Notes under the pieces: generated by a model
The model's input: only the letters and a program-made list of their open reading frames with translations
The model's database searches: none
Told to the model about the DNA's origin: nothing
Program-made: the position numbers and the translations under genes
Shown: positions 13,872 to 19,410 of the stretch, one piece after another
How positions within the stretch are numbered: the stretch's first letter is position 1
Layout: each line of letters starts with the position of its first letter
Source: a virus
Length of the DNA: 28,806 nt
Virus record (IMG/VR): IMGVR_UViG_3300046820_000235
Span: 1 to 28,806 of that record
Strand: one strand, 5' to 3'

Positions 13872-14574
13872 TTGCAATCCTTTCTAGTGTAGGTGCTGAC
13901 TCTAGCCAGTCATTGAATTGTGCGTCAGATACAAAGCCATAACCTTTCATTGGCTTGTTTGGTCTGTCTTTAACCCAGCTAGCATCTAAATTAACCCAAC
14001 TTTTTTCACAACAATAAGTAACAGCTTGCTCTGGTGTCCAATTAAGTTTTTCAGATTCTCTTAATAAAGCCTTCCAAACTAACTCTGTTACATCACCAGC
14101 TTTTTTCTTTTTACGAACAGATAACCATTCAGATAATAATTCCGCAGGAATTGGTGGTATGTATTTGTTTAATGGTTTATGGTTAGTGGTTATTGTTTCT
14201 TGTTTAGCATTAGCCTTTGGTACACCCCCTGATAGCCCCCCTATAACCTTGCTATAACCATCCTTTGACCACCTCTTAGCAGCCCCACGTTTACCAGCTT
14301 CACTAAATGCTTGGTATTGTTCAATTTCTTTGTCTGCTCTAGGATTTATAAAGCCTTCTGCTACAATAACAAAAAATTCATCAAGCACAGTCATTAGTTC
14401 TAAATGATATTCATTAAGCATTAATAGTCTAGCTAATTTTGCAATATCGTTAGTAAGTGGCTTTTCATGTAGATAGTAATAATCTAGTAGCCTACGATAA
14501 CAAATATCCTCAATAGGGGATAAATGCTTTGTATGACTATAATAATCACCAATGTTAAATTGGTAGTAATGCAT
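13864..14574 (-). CDS. DUF1376 replication initiator-like protein
   Basis: The ATG at 14574 (MHYYQFNIGDYYSHTKHLSP) is preceded by GGAGA six bases upstream; a longer frame to 14613 would start inside a terminator-like stem, so the shorter 236-residue form is chosen. The N-terminal 'FNIGDYYSHTKHLSPIEDICYRRLLDYYYLHEKPL' (about residues 5-39) is the DUF1376 signature of prophage replication proteins. A polar linker with an 'AGKRGAAKRW' stretch follows, then a C-terminal helical domain ending in 'MKGYGFVSDAQFNDW'. Such proteins occupy the place of lambda O. It precedes a helicase-loader candidate and no primase or polymerase is visible, so host replication enzymes are probably recruited. Confidence 0.85.
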   Translation of the reverse strand: MHYYQFNIGDYYSHTKHLSPIEDICYRRLLDYYYLHEKPLTNDIAKLARLLMLNEYHLELMTVLDEFFVIVAEGFINPRADKEIEQYQAFSEAGKRGAAKRWSKDGYSKVIGGLSGGVPKANAKQETITTNHKPLNKYIPPIPAELLSEWLSVRKKKKAGDVTELVWKALLRESEKLNWTPEQAVTYCCEKSWVNLDASWVKDRPNKPMKGYGFVSDAQFNDWLESAPTLERIANE

Positions 14575-14585
14575 TTGGTTTCTCC

Positions 14586-14692
14586 AAAAAAAAACCTTAG
14601 ACAACACTCTCATCTTTTTTAGGGATGTTGACGGACTGGCGGATACCAGCAGAGTGTTGACTAAGGCTTATCCGATGTTCACCGTCAAGTGA
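14586..14692 (-). promoter_or_regulatory. Attenuator-like structured leader before the DUF1376 gene
   Basis: On the minus strand a 16-base arm (CCTTAGTCAACACTCT, plus-strand 14651-14666) pairs with AGAGTGTTGTCTAAGG (14595-14610) with one mismatch. This is followed at once by nine T residues and then GGAGA and the start codon, which is a Rho-independent terminator in the leader. The 40-base loop holds a further CTGG/CCAG hairpin (14636-14649). Upstream TTGACGG (14682-14688) and CGGATA (14669-14674) are complementary, in the right order, to CCGTCAA (14628-14634) and TATCCG (14640-14645) in that loop. A competing helix or pseudoknot is therefore possible. Confidence 0.6.
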
Positions 14693-14707
14693 TGTGATAA
14701 CTATAAA

Positions 14708-15067
14708 CTAACTTTTTCTTTCTTGCAAGTAATTTGTTATGGCGGTCTTAGCTTCATCAAAACCATAGCAGACAACAGCTAGGTAGTTCATTGAACTAGC
14801 TGCTGCCATAAACTCTTTCTGACTATCTGACACTTTGCCAGACTTTGCCTTCATCTCAATAAACATTCCGTGATACTTACTATTAGGAATCATTAAGAAT
14901 AGGTCGCTGACTCCGGCAAGCACTCCCTCTGCCTTTAAATTGACTGCCGTTACTATGTGCCTAGACCCACCGTTAGGAATTGCCCATAGGTGATACTTGT
15001 ATTGCTTGTATTGCATTCTGAACCATGTGATTAGCATGACCTGTTCTTGGTGTTCTGATATTTTCAT
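14708..15067 (-). CDS. VRR-NUC domain nuclease
   Basis: This 119-residue protein is a stand-alone VRR-NUC domain. 'LWAIPNGGSRHIVTAVNLKAEGVLAGVSDLFLMIP' (about 27-61, in pieces) gives the 'I-P-N-G-G-S-R' and 'G-V-x-x-G-V-S-D55' motifs, then 'G-M-F-I-E71-M-K73', and 'S-x-x-Q83-K-E-F' completes the D-ExK-Q active site. Such phage nucleases cut branched DNA, for example Holliday junctions. It is the first gene of the leftward operon beside the divergent control region. No strong ribosome binding site is seen before the ATG, so expression may be weak or leaderless-like. Confidence 0.9.
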   Translation of the reverse strand: MKISEHQEQVMLITWFRMQYKQYKYHLWAIPNGGSRHIVTAVNLKAEGVLAGVSDLFLMIPNSKYHGMFIEMKAKSGKVSDSQKEFMAAASSMNYLAVVCYGFDEAKTAITNYLQERKS

Positions 15068-15097
15068 AATTATTTTAAATAAATGTATAAATAATGC

Positions 15098-15126
15098 TTG
15101 ACATGGCTATTTCCTGTTGATATTAT
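15098..15126 (+). promoter_or_regulatory. Strong sigma70 promoter for the early genes
   Basis: TTGACA (15098-15103), a perfect -35 box, is separated by exactly 17 bases from TATTAT (15121-15126), a five-of-six -10 box. It reads rightward into 15184-19410 and is the best promoter in the window. The gap 15068-15183 also separates the leftward operon, so this is the divergent early control region. Confidence 0.85.
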
Positions 15127-15132
15127 ACACAC

Positions 15133-15152
15133 ATCGCAGCAAGTTATGCGAT
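15133..15152 (+). promoter_or_regulatory. Operator-like palindrome at the early start site
   Basis: ATCGCA (15133-15138) and TGCGAT (15147-15152) are perfect inverted half-sites with eight bases between. The site begins seven bases after the -10 box, so it covers the expected transcription start, where a bound repressor would block the promoter. A second copy with the same halves, the same spacing and the same following TTAA lies at 24010-24029. The Cro-like protein at 12704-12871 is a candidate ligand. Confidence 0.55.
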
Positions 15153-15183
15153 TAACTTAATAGAAACGGTAAGGAGAAATATA

Positions 15184-15522
15184 ATGGACTATAACGCAGA
15201 TTGGTATCCTGGTTGCACTAACGACCCAGATTGGCAAGACCGTGGCAATCATAATGACAATACAGAAGAGCGTATTTATGACCACATCACAGATACATTT
15301 CAATCATCAGCAGACGATATATTTTCAATCGTATTAGATTACGCTGACGAGCAAGCTATTGCACAGACTCTCAAAGCAATGGTTATTGCATACGACAATT
15401 CCTTAAACGCAGGTAGAAAAGTAGACCGTGAGCAAAGCGCACAAGATTTCGTTGTGTTTGCCAAGTCGTTTGCTAACGTATGTATGTCTGCCATTCAAAG
15501 CGAGGCTGAAAAAAATGCGTGA
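15184..15522 (+). CDS. Acidic early protein of unknown function
   Basis: This is the first gene behind the strong early promoter. The 112-residue protein starts MDYNADWYPGCTNDPDWQDR and has AAGGAG eight bases before its ATG. It is acidic (many Asp/Glu), with a polar N-terminus rich in Asn and Trp and a helical rest ('DDIFSIVLDYADEQAIAQTLKAMV'). No family is recognised. First-expressed, small, acidic phage proteins often bind and redirect host enzymes, or mimic DNA, but nothing here shows a target. Its stop overlaps the next gene by eight bases. Confidence 0.65.
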   Translation: MDYNADWYPGCTNDPDWQDRGNHNDNTEERIYDHITDTFQSSADDIFSIVLDYADEQAIAQTLKAMVIAYDNSLNAGRKVDREQSAQDFVVFAKSFANVCMSAIQSEAEKNA

Positions 15523-15631
15523 TTACAAAAACCATAAACCTAAGACAGACCTTACACCAGTTATAGAAGGTATTTGCTTTGTTGGTGCAATGTTATTGTT
15601 ATCTTTCTTTTACTTGTTGATTGGAGCATAA
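15515..15631 (+). CDS. 38-residue single-pass membrane protein
   Basis: The ATG at 15515 overlaps the end of the preceding gene by eight bases. The product begins MRDYKNHKPKTDLTPVIEGI and continues CFVGAMLLLSFFYLLIGA. It has a basic, polar first 15 residues and one hydrophobic helix at about 17-36, ending close to the C-terminus. The positive-inside rule would put the N-terminus in the cytoplasm. Its ribosome binding site would lie inside the previous gene (GAGGCTGA). Function unknown; it may be a membrane-acting early peptide. Confidence 0.55.
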   Translation: MRDYKNHKPKTDLTPVIEGICFVGAMLLLSFFYLLIGA

Positions 15632-15632
15632 G

Positions 15633-15824
15633 ATGTCAGTTATTGGTGAAGTAGAATACAAACAGCATATTGCTGACCTGCAAGCACAGTTTACAGAGTT
15701 TCTGTATGACAACTACAGCATAGGTAATGGTGAGCAACTTATTAACATACTTGAGCAAGGTGATGCACTTGAGGCTTTCTTAGACCTTAAAGGTTTACCA
15801 GAAGACACAGAGATTGAAATTTAA
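15633..15824 (+). CDS. Small acidic early protein
   Basis: The ATG at 15633 has GGAG six bases upstream; the frame extends further only to a TTG. The product has 63 residues, beginning MSVIGEVEYKQHIADLQAQF. It is acidic and helical (QHIADLQAQFTEFLYDNYS, then 'NGEQLINILEQGDALEAFLDLKGL') with a strongly acidic end (PEDTEIEI). No family is recognised. It lies between the membrane peptide gene and ERF, in the same early transcript, and its small size suggests an accessory or host-directed role. Confidence 0.6.
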   Translation: MSVIGEVEYKQHIADLQAQFTEFLYDNYSIGNGEQLINILEQGDALEAFLDLKGLPEDTEIEI

Positions 15825-15834
15825 GGAGAATGAT

Positions 15835-16437
15835 ATGTCAGTTTACAAAAAATTAAACAATGCACGATTAGAGTTACAAAATACCAAACTAAGCAAGTCC
15901 GGTCACAACAAGTTTGCTGGCTACAAATACTTTGAGCTTGGTGATTTCTTGCCAACCATCAACAACATATTTAGCAATGCTGGCTTGTGTGGTGTGGTTA
16001 GCTTTACTGCCGACCTAGCAACATTGACTATCACAGACGTTGATGACAATTCACAGATAGTTATCACCAGCCCTATGGGTAGCGCAGCGTTAAAAGGCTG
16101 CCATGAAGTGCAAAACGTAGGTGCAGTAGAAACATATCAGCGCAGGTACTTGTGGGTAACGGCAATGGAAATCGTGGAGCATGATGCACTTGATGCCACT
16201 ACTGGAGCAGAGAAGCCAGTAATACCAGAACTCAAGTCACCAGAGTACAGCAAGGAAGAGATGGACATATTGCATTCACTAGCTGAAGGCTTTACTGCAT
16301 TCGTTGCTGACAACAATCATGCTGAAGCTAAAGTAACATGGGATGCGCTTGATAATGAGCAGAAGTCTGTAATGTGGGGTTTGTTAGACAGCAAGACTAG
16401 GTCATCATACAAAAAATATTCTAGTACAAATAAATAG
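15835..16437 (+). CDS. erf: ERF single-strand annealing protein
   Basis: The ATG at 15835 (MSVYKKLNNARLELQNTKLS) has AAGGAG six bases upstream, which rules out the slightly longer frame. The 200-residue protein carries the ERF core: 'KSGHNKFAGYKYFELGDFLPTI' (the N-x-F-x-x-Y-x-Y-x-x-L pattern), 'GCHEVQNVGAVETYQRRYLW' (the G-S-x-x-T-Y-x-R-R-Y-x-L type motif) and a polar C-terminal helical part. ERF binds single-stranded DNA and pairs complementary strands, as in P22, and would circularise or concatenate the phage genome with SSB and NinB as helpers. It is the best-supported recombination gene in the early operon. Confidence 0.93.
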   Translation: MSVYKKLNNARLELQNTKLSKSGHNKFAGYKYFELGDFLPTINNIFSNAGLCGVVSFTADLATLTITDVDDNSQIVITSPMGSAALKGCHEVQNVGAVETYQRRYLWVTAMEIVEHDALDATTGAEKPVIPELKSPEYSKEEMDILHSLAEGFTAFVADNNHAEAKVTWDALDNEQKSVMWGLLDSKTRSSYKKYSSTNK

Positions 16438-16446
16438 GAGATAGTC

Positions 16447-16599
16447 ATGAACAAAATTTTAATAGCTTTAGTATTATTAGTAGTATCAGCAACAGCGTAC
16501 GCAGCCTGTACAACTCAAACATATACATCTGGTGGCAAGATGGTAACCTGCACTACTTGTTGCGATAGCCGTGGCAACTGCAACACGAATTGCTTTTAA
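16447..16599 (+). CDS. Secreted small Cys-rich peptide
   Basis: The 50-residue product begins with a signal peptide (MNKILIALVLLVVSATAYA), predicted to be removed near Ala19/Ala20. That leaves about 30 residues with six Cys, including C-T-T-C-C and C-N-T-N-C, enough for three disulfide bonds in the periplasm. AGGAG precedes the ATG by six bases. It is not a known lysis or colicin-type peptide to my eye. Phage genomes do carry short secreted Cys-rich proteins whose roles are mostly unknown. It lies between ERF and SSB, so it is an early, cell-envelope product. Confidence 0.65.
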   Translation: MNKILIALVLLVVSATAYAACTTQTYTSGGKMVTCTTCCDSRGNCNTNCF

Positions 16600-16609
16600 G
16601 GTGGAACAC

Positions 16610-16747
16610 ATGGTTATCAAGTCACTATATGGCTTAACACCACCTAGCCAAAAAGAGGTGGCAGACCGTGATGCTAAAATAGCCTTGGCTAAAAAACAAA
16701 TGGGTCACAAATATTTACTTTCAAAACCAATGCCTAGAATTAGATAA
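16610..16747 (+). CDS. Small basic early protein
   Basis: The 45-residue product begins MVIKSLYGLTPPSQKEVADR and is basic, with one likely helix (EVADRDAKIALAKKQMG) and a basic end (KPMPRIR). Its stop overlaps the next ATG by one base (TAATGG). A weak AGGTGGA lies six bases upstream of the ATG. No family is recognised. It may bind nucleic acid, but this is only suggested by charge. Confidence 0.5.
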   Translation: MVIKSLYGLTPPSQKEVADRDAKIALAKKQMGHKYLLSKPMPRIR

Positions 16748-16920
16748 TGGAAAAAATTAATTTAACATTTTATGTAAATGTTTTTAAAAGCAGAAATGGA
16801 AATTATTTTTGTTTTGGAAATTTTAAATCTATTGAAACTGCTGAAATTGGTGCAACAAGATATAAAACTACTAACCCAGCATCAACTTTTATTAAAACAG
16901 AACTAATCAACATCAACTAA
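16747..16920 (+). CDS. Small AT-rich early gene
   Basis: The product has 57 residues, beginning MEKINLTFYVNVFKSRNGNY. It is rich in Phe, Tyr and Asn and beta-forming in its first half (FCFGNFKSIETAEIGATRYK), with a mixed strand-helix layout like the short AP2-type proteins encoded on the opposite strand. The coding DNA is visibly more AT-rich than the ERF and SSB genes on either side, which hints at a separate origin. It shares one base with the preceding gene and ends ten bases before the ssb start. Confidence 0.55.
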   Translation: MEKINLTFYVNVFKSRNGNYFCFGNFKSIETAEIGATRYKTTNPASTFIKTELININ

Positions 16921-16930
16921 AGGAAATAAA

Positions 16931-17311
16931 ATGAATAATCTAAACGCAACCGGTCGCTTAGGACAAGATGCAAAATTAAGTTACACAGCAAACCAAGATG
17001 CAATCTGCAACTTTTCTCTATCATTAACTGCTGGTTATGGTGATAAAGCCACGACCACATGGTTGAACTGCAACTTATGGGGGAAACGTGCAGAAATACT
17101 TGCGCCAATGCTTCTAAAAGGCACACAAATAGGCATTACAGGCGAGATTAGTATGCGCCCATACAAAGCAAAGGATGGCACAGAAAAAACTAGCCTAGAG
17201 TGTCGTGTTGGTGACGTAACTTTGCTAGGTGGAAAATCTGAAGGTGGTGCAGCTAAACCAGCAGCAAAGGCTGACCCAATGGATGATTTAGAAAGTAGTA
17301 TACCGTTTTAG
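16931..17311 (+). CDS. ssb: Single-stranded DNA-binding protein
   Basis: This 126-residue SSB starts MNNLNATGRLGQDAKLSYTA after AAAGGA. The OB fold shows 'L-N-A-T-G-R-L-G-Q-D', 'I-C-N-F-S-L-S-L', 'T-W-L-N-C-N-L-W-G-K-R-A-E-I-L' and 'G-T-Q-I-G-I-T-G-E-I-S'. A Lys/Ala/Gly-rich linker leads to the acidic tip 'DDLESSIPF' (118-126), which docks partner proteins. It coats single-stranded DNA during replication and ERF-dependent pairing and could bind the NinB-like protein. It is shorter than cellular SSBs, whose linker is longer. A terminator follows within six bases. Confidence 0.95.
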   Translation: MNNLNATGRLGQDAKLSYTANQDAICNFSLSLTAGYGDKATTTWLNCNLWGKRAEILAPMLLKGTQIGITGEISMRPYKAKDGTEKTSLECRVGDVTLLGGKSEGGAAKPAAKADPMDDLESSIPF

Positions 17312-17316
17312 CATAC

Positions 17317-17356
17317 AAGGTCGTGTTATGAAAATTAGATGGCACGACCTTCTTTT
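17317..17356 (+). terminator. Terminator behind ssb
   Basis: AAGGTCGTG (17317-17325) pairs perfectly with CACGACCTT (17343-17351) over a 17-base loop, followed by CTTTT. It starts six bases after the ssb stop and divides the early region in two; the next gene set must be read through or has its own promoter. A frame opening at 17328 would begin in this loop, which supports the later start at 17385. Confidence 0.7.
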
Positions 17357-17384
17357 GAAACCAATAAATTTATGGAGTTTACCT

Positions 17385-17627
17385 ATGTCTAGCAACCCTG
17401 TAACTGGAGATAGCCTAGTAAGTAAGATTGGCAGCAAAGAACAAAAAGAAAAGTTTGATGAAGGCTTTGACCGTATCTTTCGTAAGAAAGACCCAATCTG
17501 TAACGTGTGTGGCAAGACTTTAAGTGCAGTTAAAGAATGTGCTTGGACTGGTTGCCAGCTTAACTGGGATGAAGACCGTATAGACAATATCTCCCAAAAT
17601 GGGAACGATGGTCTGCACTACGATTAA
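17385..17627 (+). CDS. Zinc-ribbon early protein
   Basis: The ATG at 17385 (MSSNPVTGDSLVSKIGSKEQ) with GGAG eight bases upstream gives 80 residues. Four Cys form a zinc-ribbon pattern: C39-x2-C42-G-K and C52-A-W-T-G-C57, followed by 'WDEDRIDNIS'. The N-terminal half is polar and helical (KEQKEKFDEGFDRIF). Similar small proteins ('N-P-x-T-G-D-S-L-x-S-K' with paired Cys) occur in several phages without known function. It is probably a small DNA- or RNA-binding or protein-interaction factor. Confidence 0.65.
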   Translation: MSSNPVTGDSLVSKIGSKEQKEKFDEGFDRIFRKKDPICNVCGKTLSAVKECAWTGCQLNWDEDRIDNISQNGNDGLHYD

Positions 17628-17667
17628 CGATAGACGTTTAACGAGAAGCGTTATATAGGAGATTAAT

Positions 17668-17892
17668 ATGCCGTGCCGAGGTGACTGTAATCAAGGTCGT
17701 AACTGCGACTGCAAGAAAGATTCAAGTGTAGATAGAGCAGCAGTAATTGTAGTAACGTTACTACTTGTCGCTGTAGTTTCTATGGGATTTGGAGTTTATA
17801 AACTAATACATGGAACTAAAGGTCAAGACTGCGCTGTAGAGGTGCAATTTGCAGGTGGTGTTAAGGCAACTTACCTTGGCACTTCAATTTAG
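17668..17892 (+). CDS. Single-pass membrane protein with Cys-rich N-terminus
   Basis: The 74-residue product begins MPCRGDCNQGRNCDCKKDSS with Cys at 3, 7, 13 and 15, then one membrane helix at about 24-46 (AAVIVVTLLLVAVVSMGFGV), and a short beta-like end (DCAVEVQFAGGVKATYLGTSI). AGGAG lies six bases before the ATG. The N-terminal Cys cluster could hold a metal if it faces the cytoplasm. Role unknown; it may alter the inner membrane early in infection. Confidence 0.55.
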   Translation: MPCRGDCNQGRNCDCKKDSSVDRAAVIVVTLLLVAVVSMGFGVYKLIHGTKGQDCAVEVQFAGGVKATYLGTSI

Positions 17893-17933
17893 TCGCTACT
17901 ATATTGCAAAGCGGTTCAATAAAGTCGTTAAAA

Positions 17934-17950
17934 CTAAACTAAAAGTTTAG
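17934..17950 (+). promoter_or_regulatory. Hairpin in the leader of the next early gene
   Basis: CTAAACT (17934-17940) and AGTTTAG (17944-17950) are perfect seven-base arms around AAA. The stem sits 14 bases before the start codon at 17965 and just before its ribosome binding site GGGGA, where it could modulate translation. It lacks a T tract, so it is not a terminator. Confidence 0.35.
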
Positions 17951-17964
17951 ATATGGGGAATAAC

Positions 17965-18132
17965 ATGAAGATAGAATTGATAGGCGATATCAAAGACCAC
18001 CCAGACGGTAGCGGTATTGCAGAGCTGGACATAGACGAAGAAGGTAAGATGTACTTAATGCAGCTAGGCTTTGAGGTATTGCTTATGCGAGGCATTGAGG
18101 CAATGAAAGAAGAGTATAAATGTATACGTTAG
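17965..18132 (+). CDS. Small phage protein, GFEVLLMRGIEAM type
   Basis: The 55-residue product from ATG at 17965 (GGGGA five bases upstream) reads MKIELIGDIKDHPDGSGIAE, then 'LDIDEEGKMYLMQLGFEVLLMRG'. It is acidic and alternates strands and a final helix. Small proteins with 'D-x-D-E-E-G-x-x-x-L-x-x-x-G-x-x-x-L-L-x-x-G-I' are frequent in phage early regions, with unknown function. A start at 17953 (ATGGGG) is possible but has no ribosome binding site. Confidence 0.6.
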   Translation: MKIELIGDIKDHPDGSGIAELDIDEEGKMYLMQLGFEVLLMRGIEAMKEEYKCIR

Positions 18133-18263
18133 ACTACATCTTGTGCTACAAAGAGGCTTTTATACTAGGTATTGTGGTAGGGTTAATTATATCTACATAC
18201 TATTCTAAATATGTATATAATAAACAAAAACATAGGAATAAATATGGTAACTCCAATAGATGA
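18120..18263 (+). CDS. 47-residue membrane protein overlapping its neighbours
   Basis: The product begins MYTLDYILCYKEAFILGIVV and has one hydrophobic helix (about 13-30) followed by a basic tail (SKYVYNKQKHRNKYGNSNR). It starts 13 bases before the previous stop and ends 20 bases into the next gene, so three frames are packed together. GAAGAG lies about five bases before the ATG. A basic tail after the helix suggests the C-terminus stays in the cytoplasm. Function unknown. Confidence 0.5.
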   Translation: MYTLDYILCYKEAFILGIVVGLIISTYYSKYVYNKQKHRNKYGNSNR

Positions 18264-19410
18264 TAAGTTAGCCCAGTATGCTACTAACCGACAATGGGAA
18301 TACTACTCAAAGTCTTGTGAGCTAGGTTCTAATCGTGCAGCAGCCAAATTCTTTGGTGTAACTGCTACGGTAGTTGATGTGTCTGTTAGAGGCTTAAAGG
18401 CTAAAGCAGCACTAGCCGGTTACTCACCTAACCACGATATGACTAGGGTAGCACCTGAGCCGTTTATAGTTCGTGGTGTGTCTACCTACTACAATGCTGA
18501 AGGTAAGGCTAGTGGGCAATGGGTTAAGAGCCGGATTGATGACAATAAGATGCAGGAGCTTATGCTTCAAGCTGTTGAGGCAATGAAAGAAGAAATACCT
18601 CGCATCTCAATGACAGAGCCTCCACCGCTAGGCAATGACAATCTGCTTAACTGCTACGTGATTACCGATTACCACATGGGTATGCTTGCTTGGGATGAAG
18701 AATGCGGTGAGAACTGGGATGTAAAGATAGCAGAGGAATTGATTATTAAATGGTTTGCTCAAGCAATACAGCAATCGCCTCATGCTAATCAAGCCGTGTT
18801 TGCTCAATTATCAGACTTTCTACACTTTGATGGTATGGATGCAGTAACACCAGCATCTAAACATTTACTAGACGTAGACTCCCGATTCTCAAAACTAGTT
18901 CGGTCATCTATACGTGTATTGCGTACAGTCATTGATATGCTGTTACAGAAACACCAAAACTTGCACATCATTATGGCTGATGCTAACCACGACCCAGTTA
19001 GTCAGATTTGGTTACGTGAATGGTTTAGCGTTATGTACGAGAATGAGCCAAGAGTAACAGTAGATACATCACCTAACCCATACAATGCGTTTGAGTTTGG
19101 TAAGACAGCGTTATTCTTCCATCATGGTCACAAGCGTAGAGTTCACAATGTCAGCGAAGTATTTGCTGGTCAATTCCGTGAAATGTTTGGTCGCACCAAG
19201 TATGCCTATGCCCATACAGGTCATTTGCATCATATAGACGTTAAAGAAAACAACCTAATGATAGTAGAGCAGCACCGTACACTAGCACCTGCTGATGCTT
19301 ATTCTGCTCGTGGTGGATGGCTAACTGGTCGTGATGCTAAAGTCATAACATACGACAAGCGTTACGGTGAAGTATCTAGACTAACAATCAATTCAGATAT
19401 GCTGAAATAA
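18244..19410 (+). CDS. HTH + metallophosphoesterase-like protein
   Basis: The ATG at 18244 (MVTPIDDKLAQYATNRQWEY) with AGGAAT upstream gives 388 residues. Residues 10-58 look like a homeodomain-like HTH ('EYYSKSCELGSNRAAAKFFGVTATVVDVSVRGL', in pieces). Residues 135-345 hold a calcineurin-type metal site: D142-Y-H144, Asp191 of 'QLSDFLHFDG', N248-H-D250 in 'MADANHDP', H293-H-G-H296 and G326-H-L-H329. Such proteins occur in many phages, often misnamed oxidoreductase or resolvase-like. It may be a phosphodiesterase or a nuclease directed by its HTH. It is the last gene of the early strand and its stop abuts the last codon of the convergent gene. Confidence 0.75.
   Translation: MVTPIDDKLAQYATNRQWEYYSKSCELGSNRAAAKFFGVTATVVDVSVRGLKAKAALAGYSPNHDMTRVAPEPFIVRGVSTYYNAEGKASGQWVKSRIDDNKMQELMLQAVEAMKEEIPRISMTEPPPLGNDNLLNCYVITDYHMGMLAWDEECGENWDVKIAEELIIKWFAQAIQQSPHANQAVFAQLSDFLHFDGMDAVTPASKHLLDVDSRFSKLVRSSIRVLRTVIDMLLQKHQNLHIIMADANHDPVSQIWLREWFSVMYENEPRVTVDTSPNPYNAFEFGKTALFFHHGHKRRVHNVSEVFAGQFREMFGRTKYAYAHTGHLHHIDVKENNLMIVEQHRTLAPADAYSARGGWLTGRDAKVITYDKRYGEVSRLTINSDMLK

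Noticed and set aside
17328-17384. A 19-codon N-terminal extension of the zinc-ribbon gene
   Set aside because: It begins in the loop of the ssb terminator; the ATG at 17385 has a proper GGAG site.
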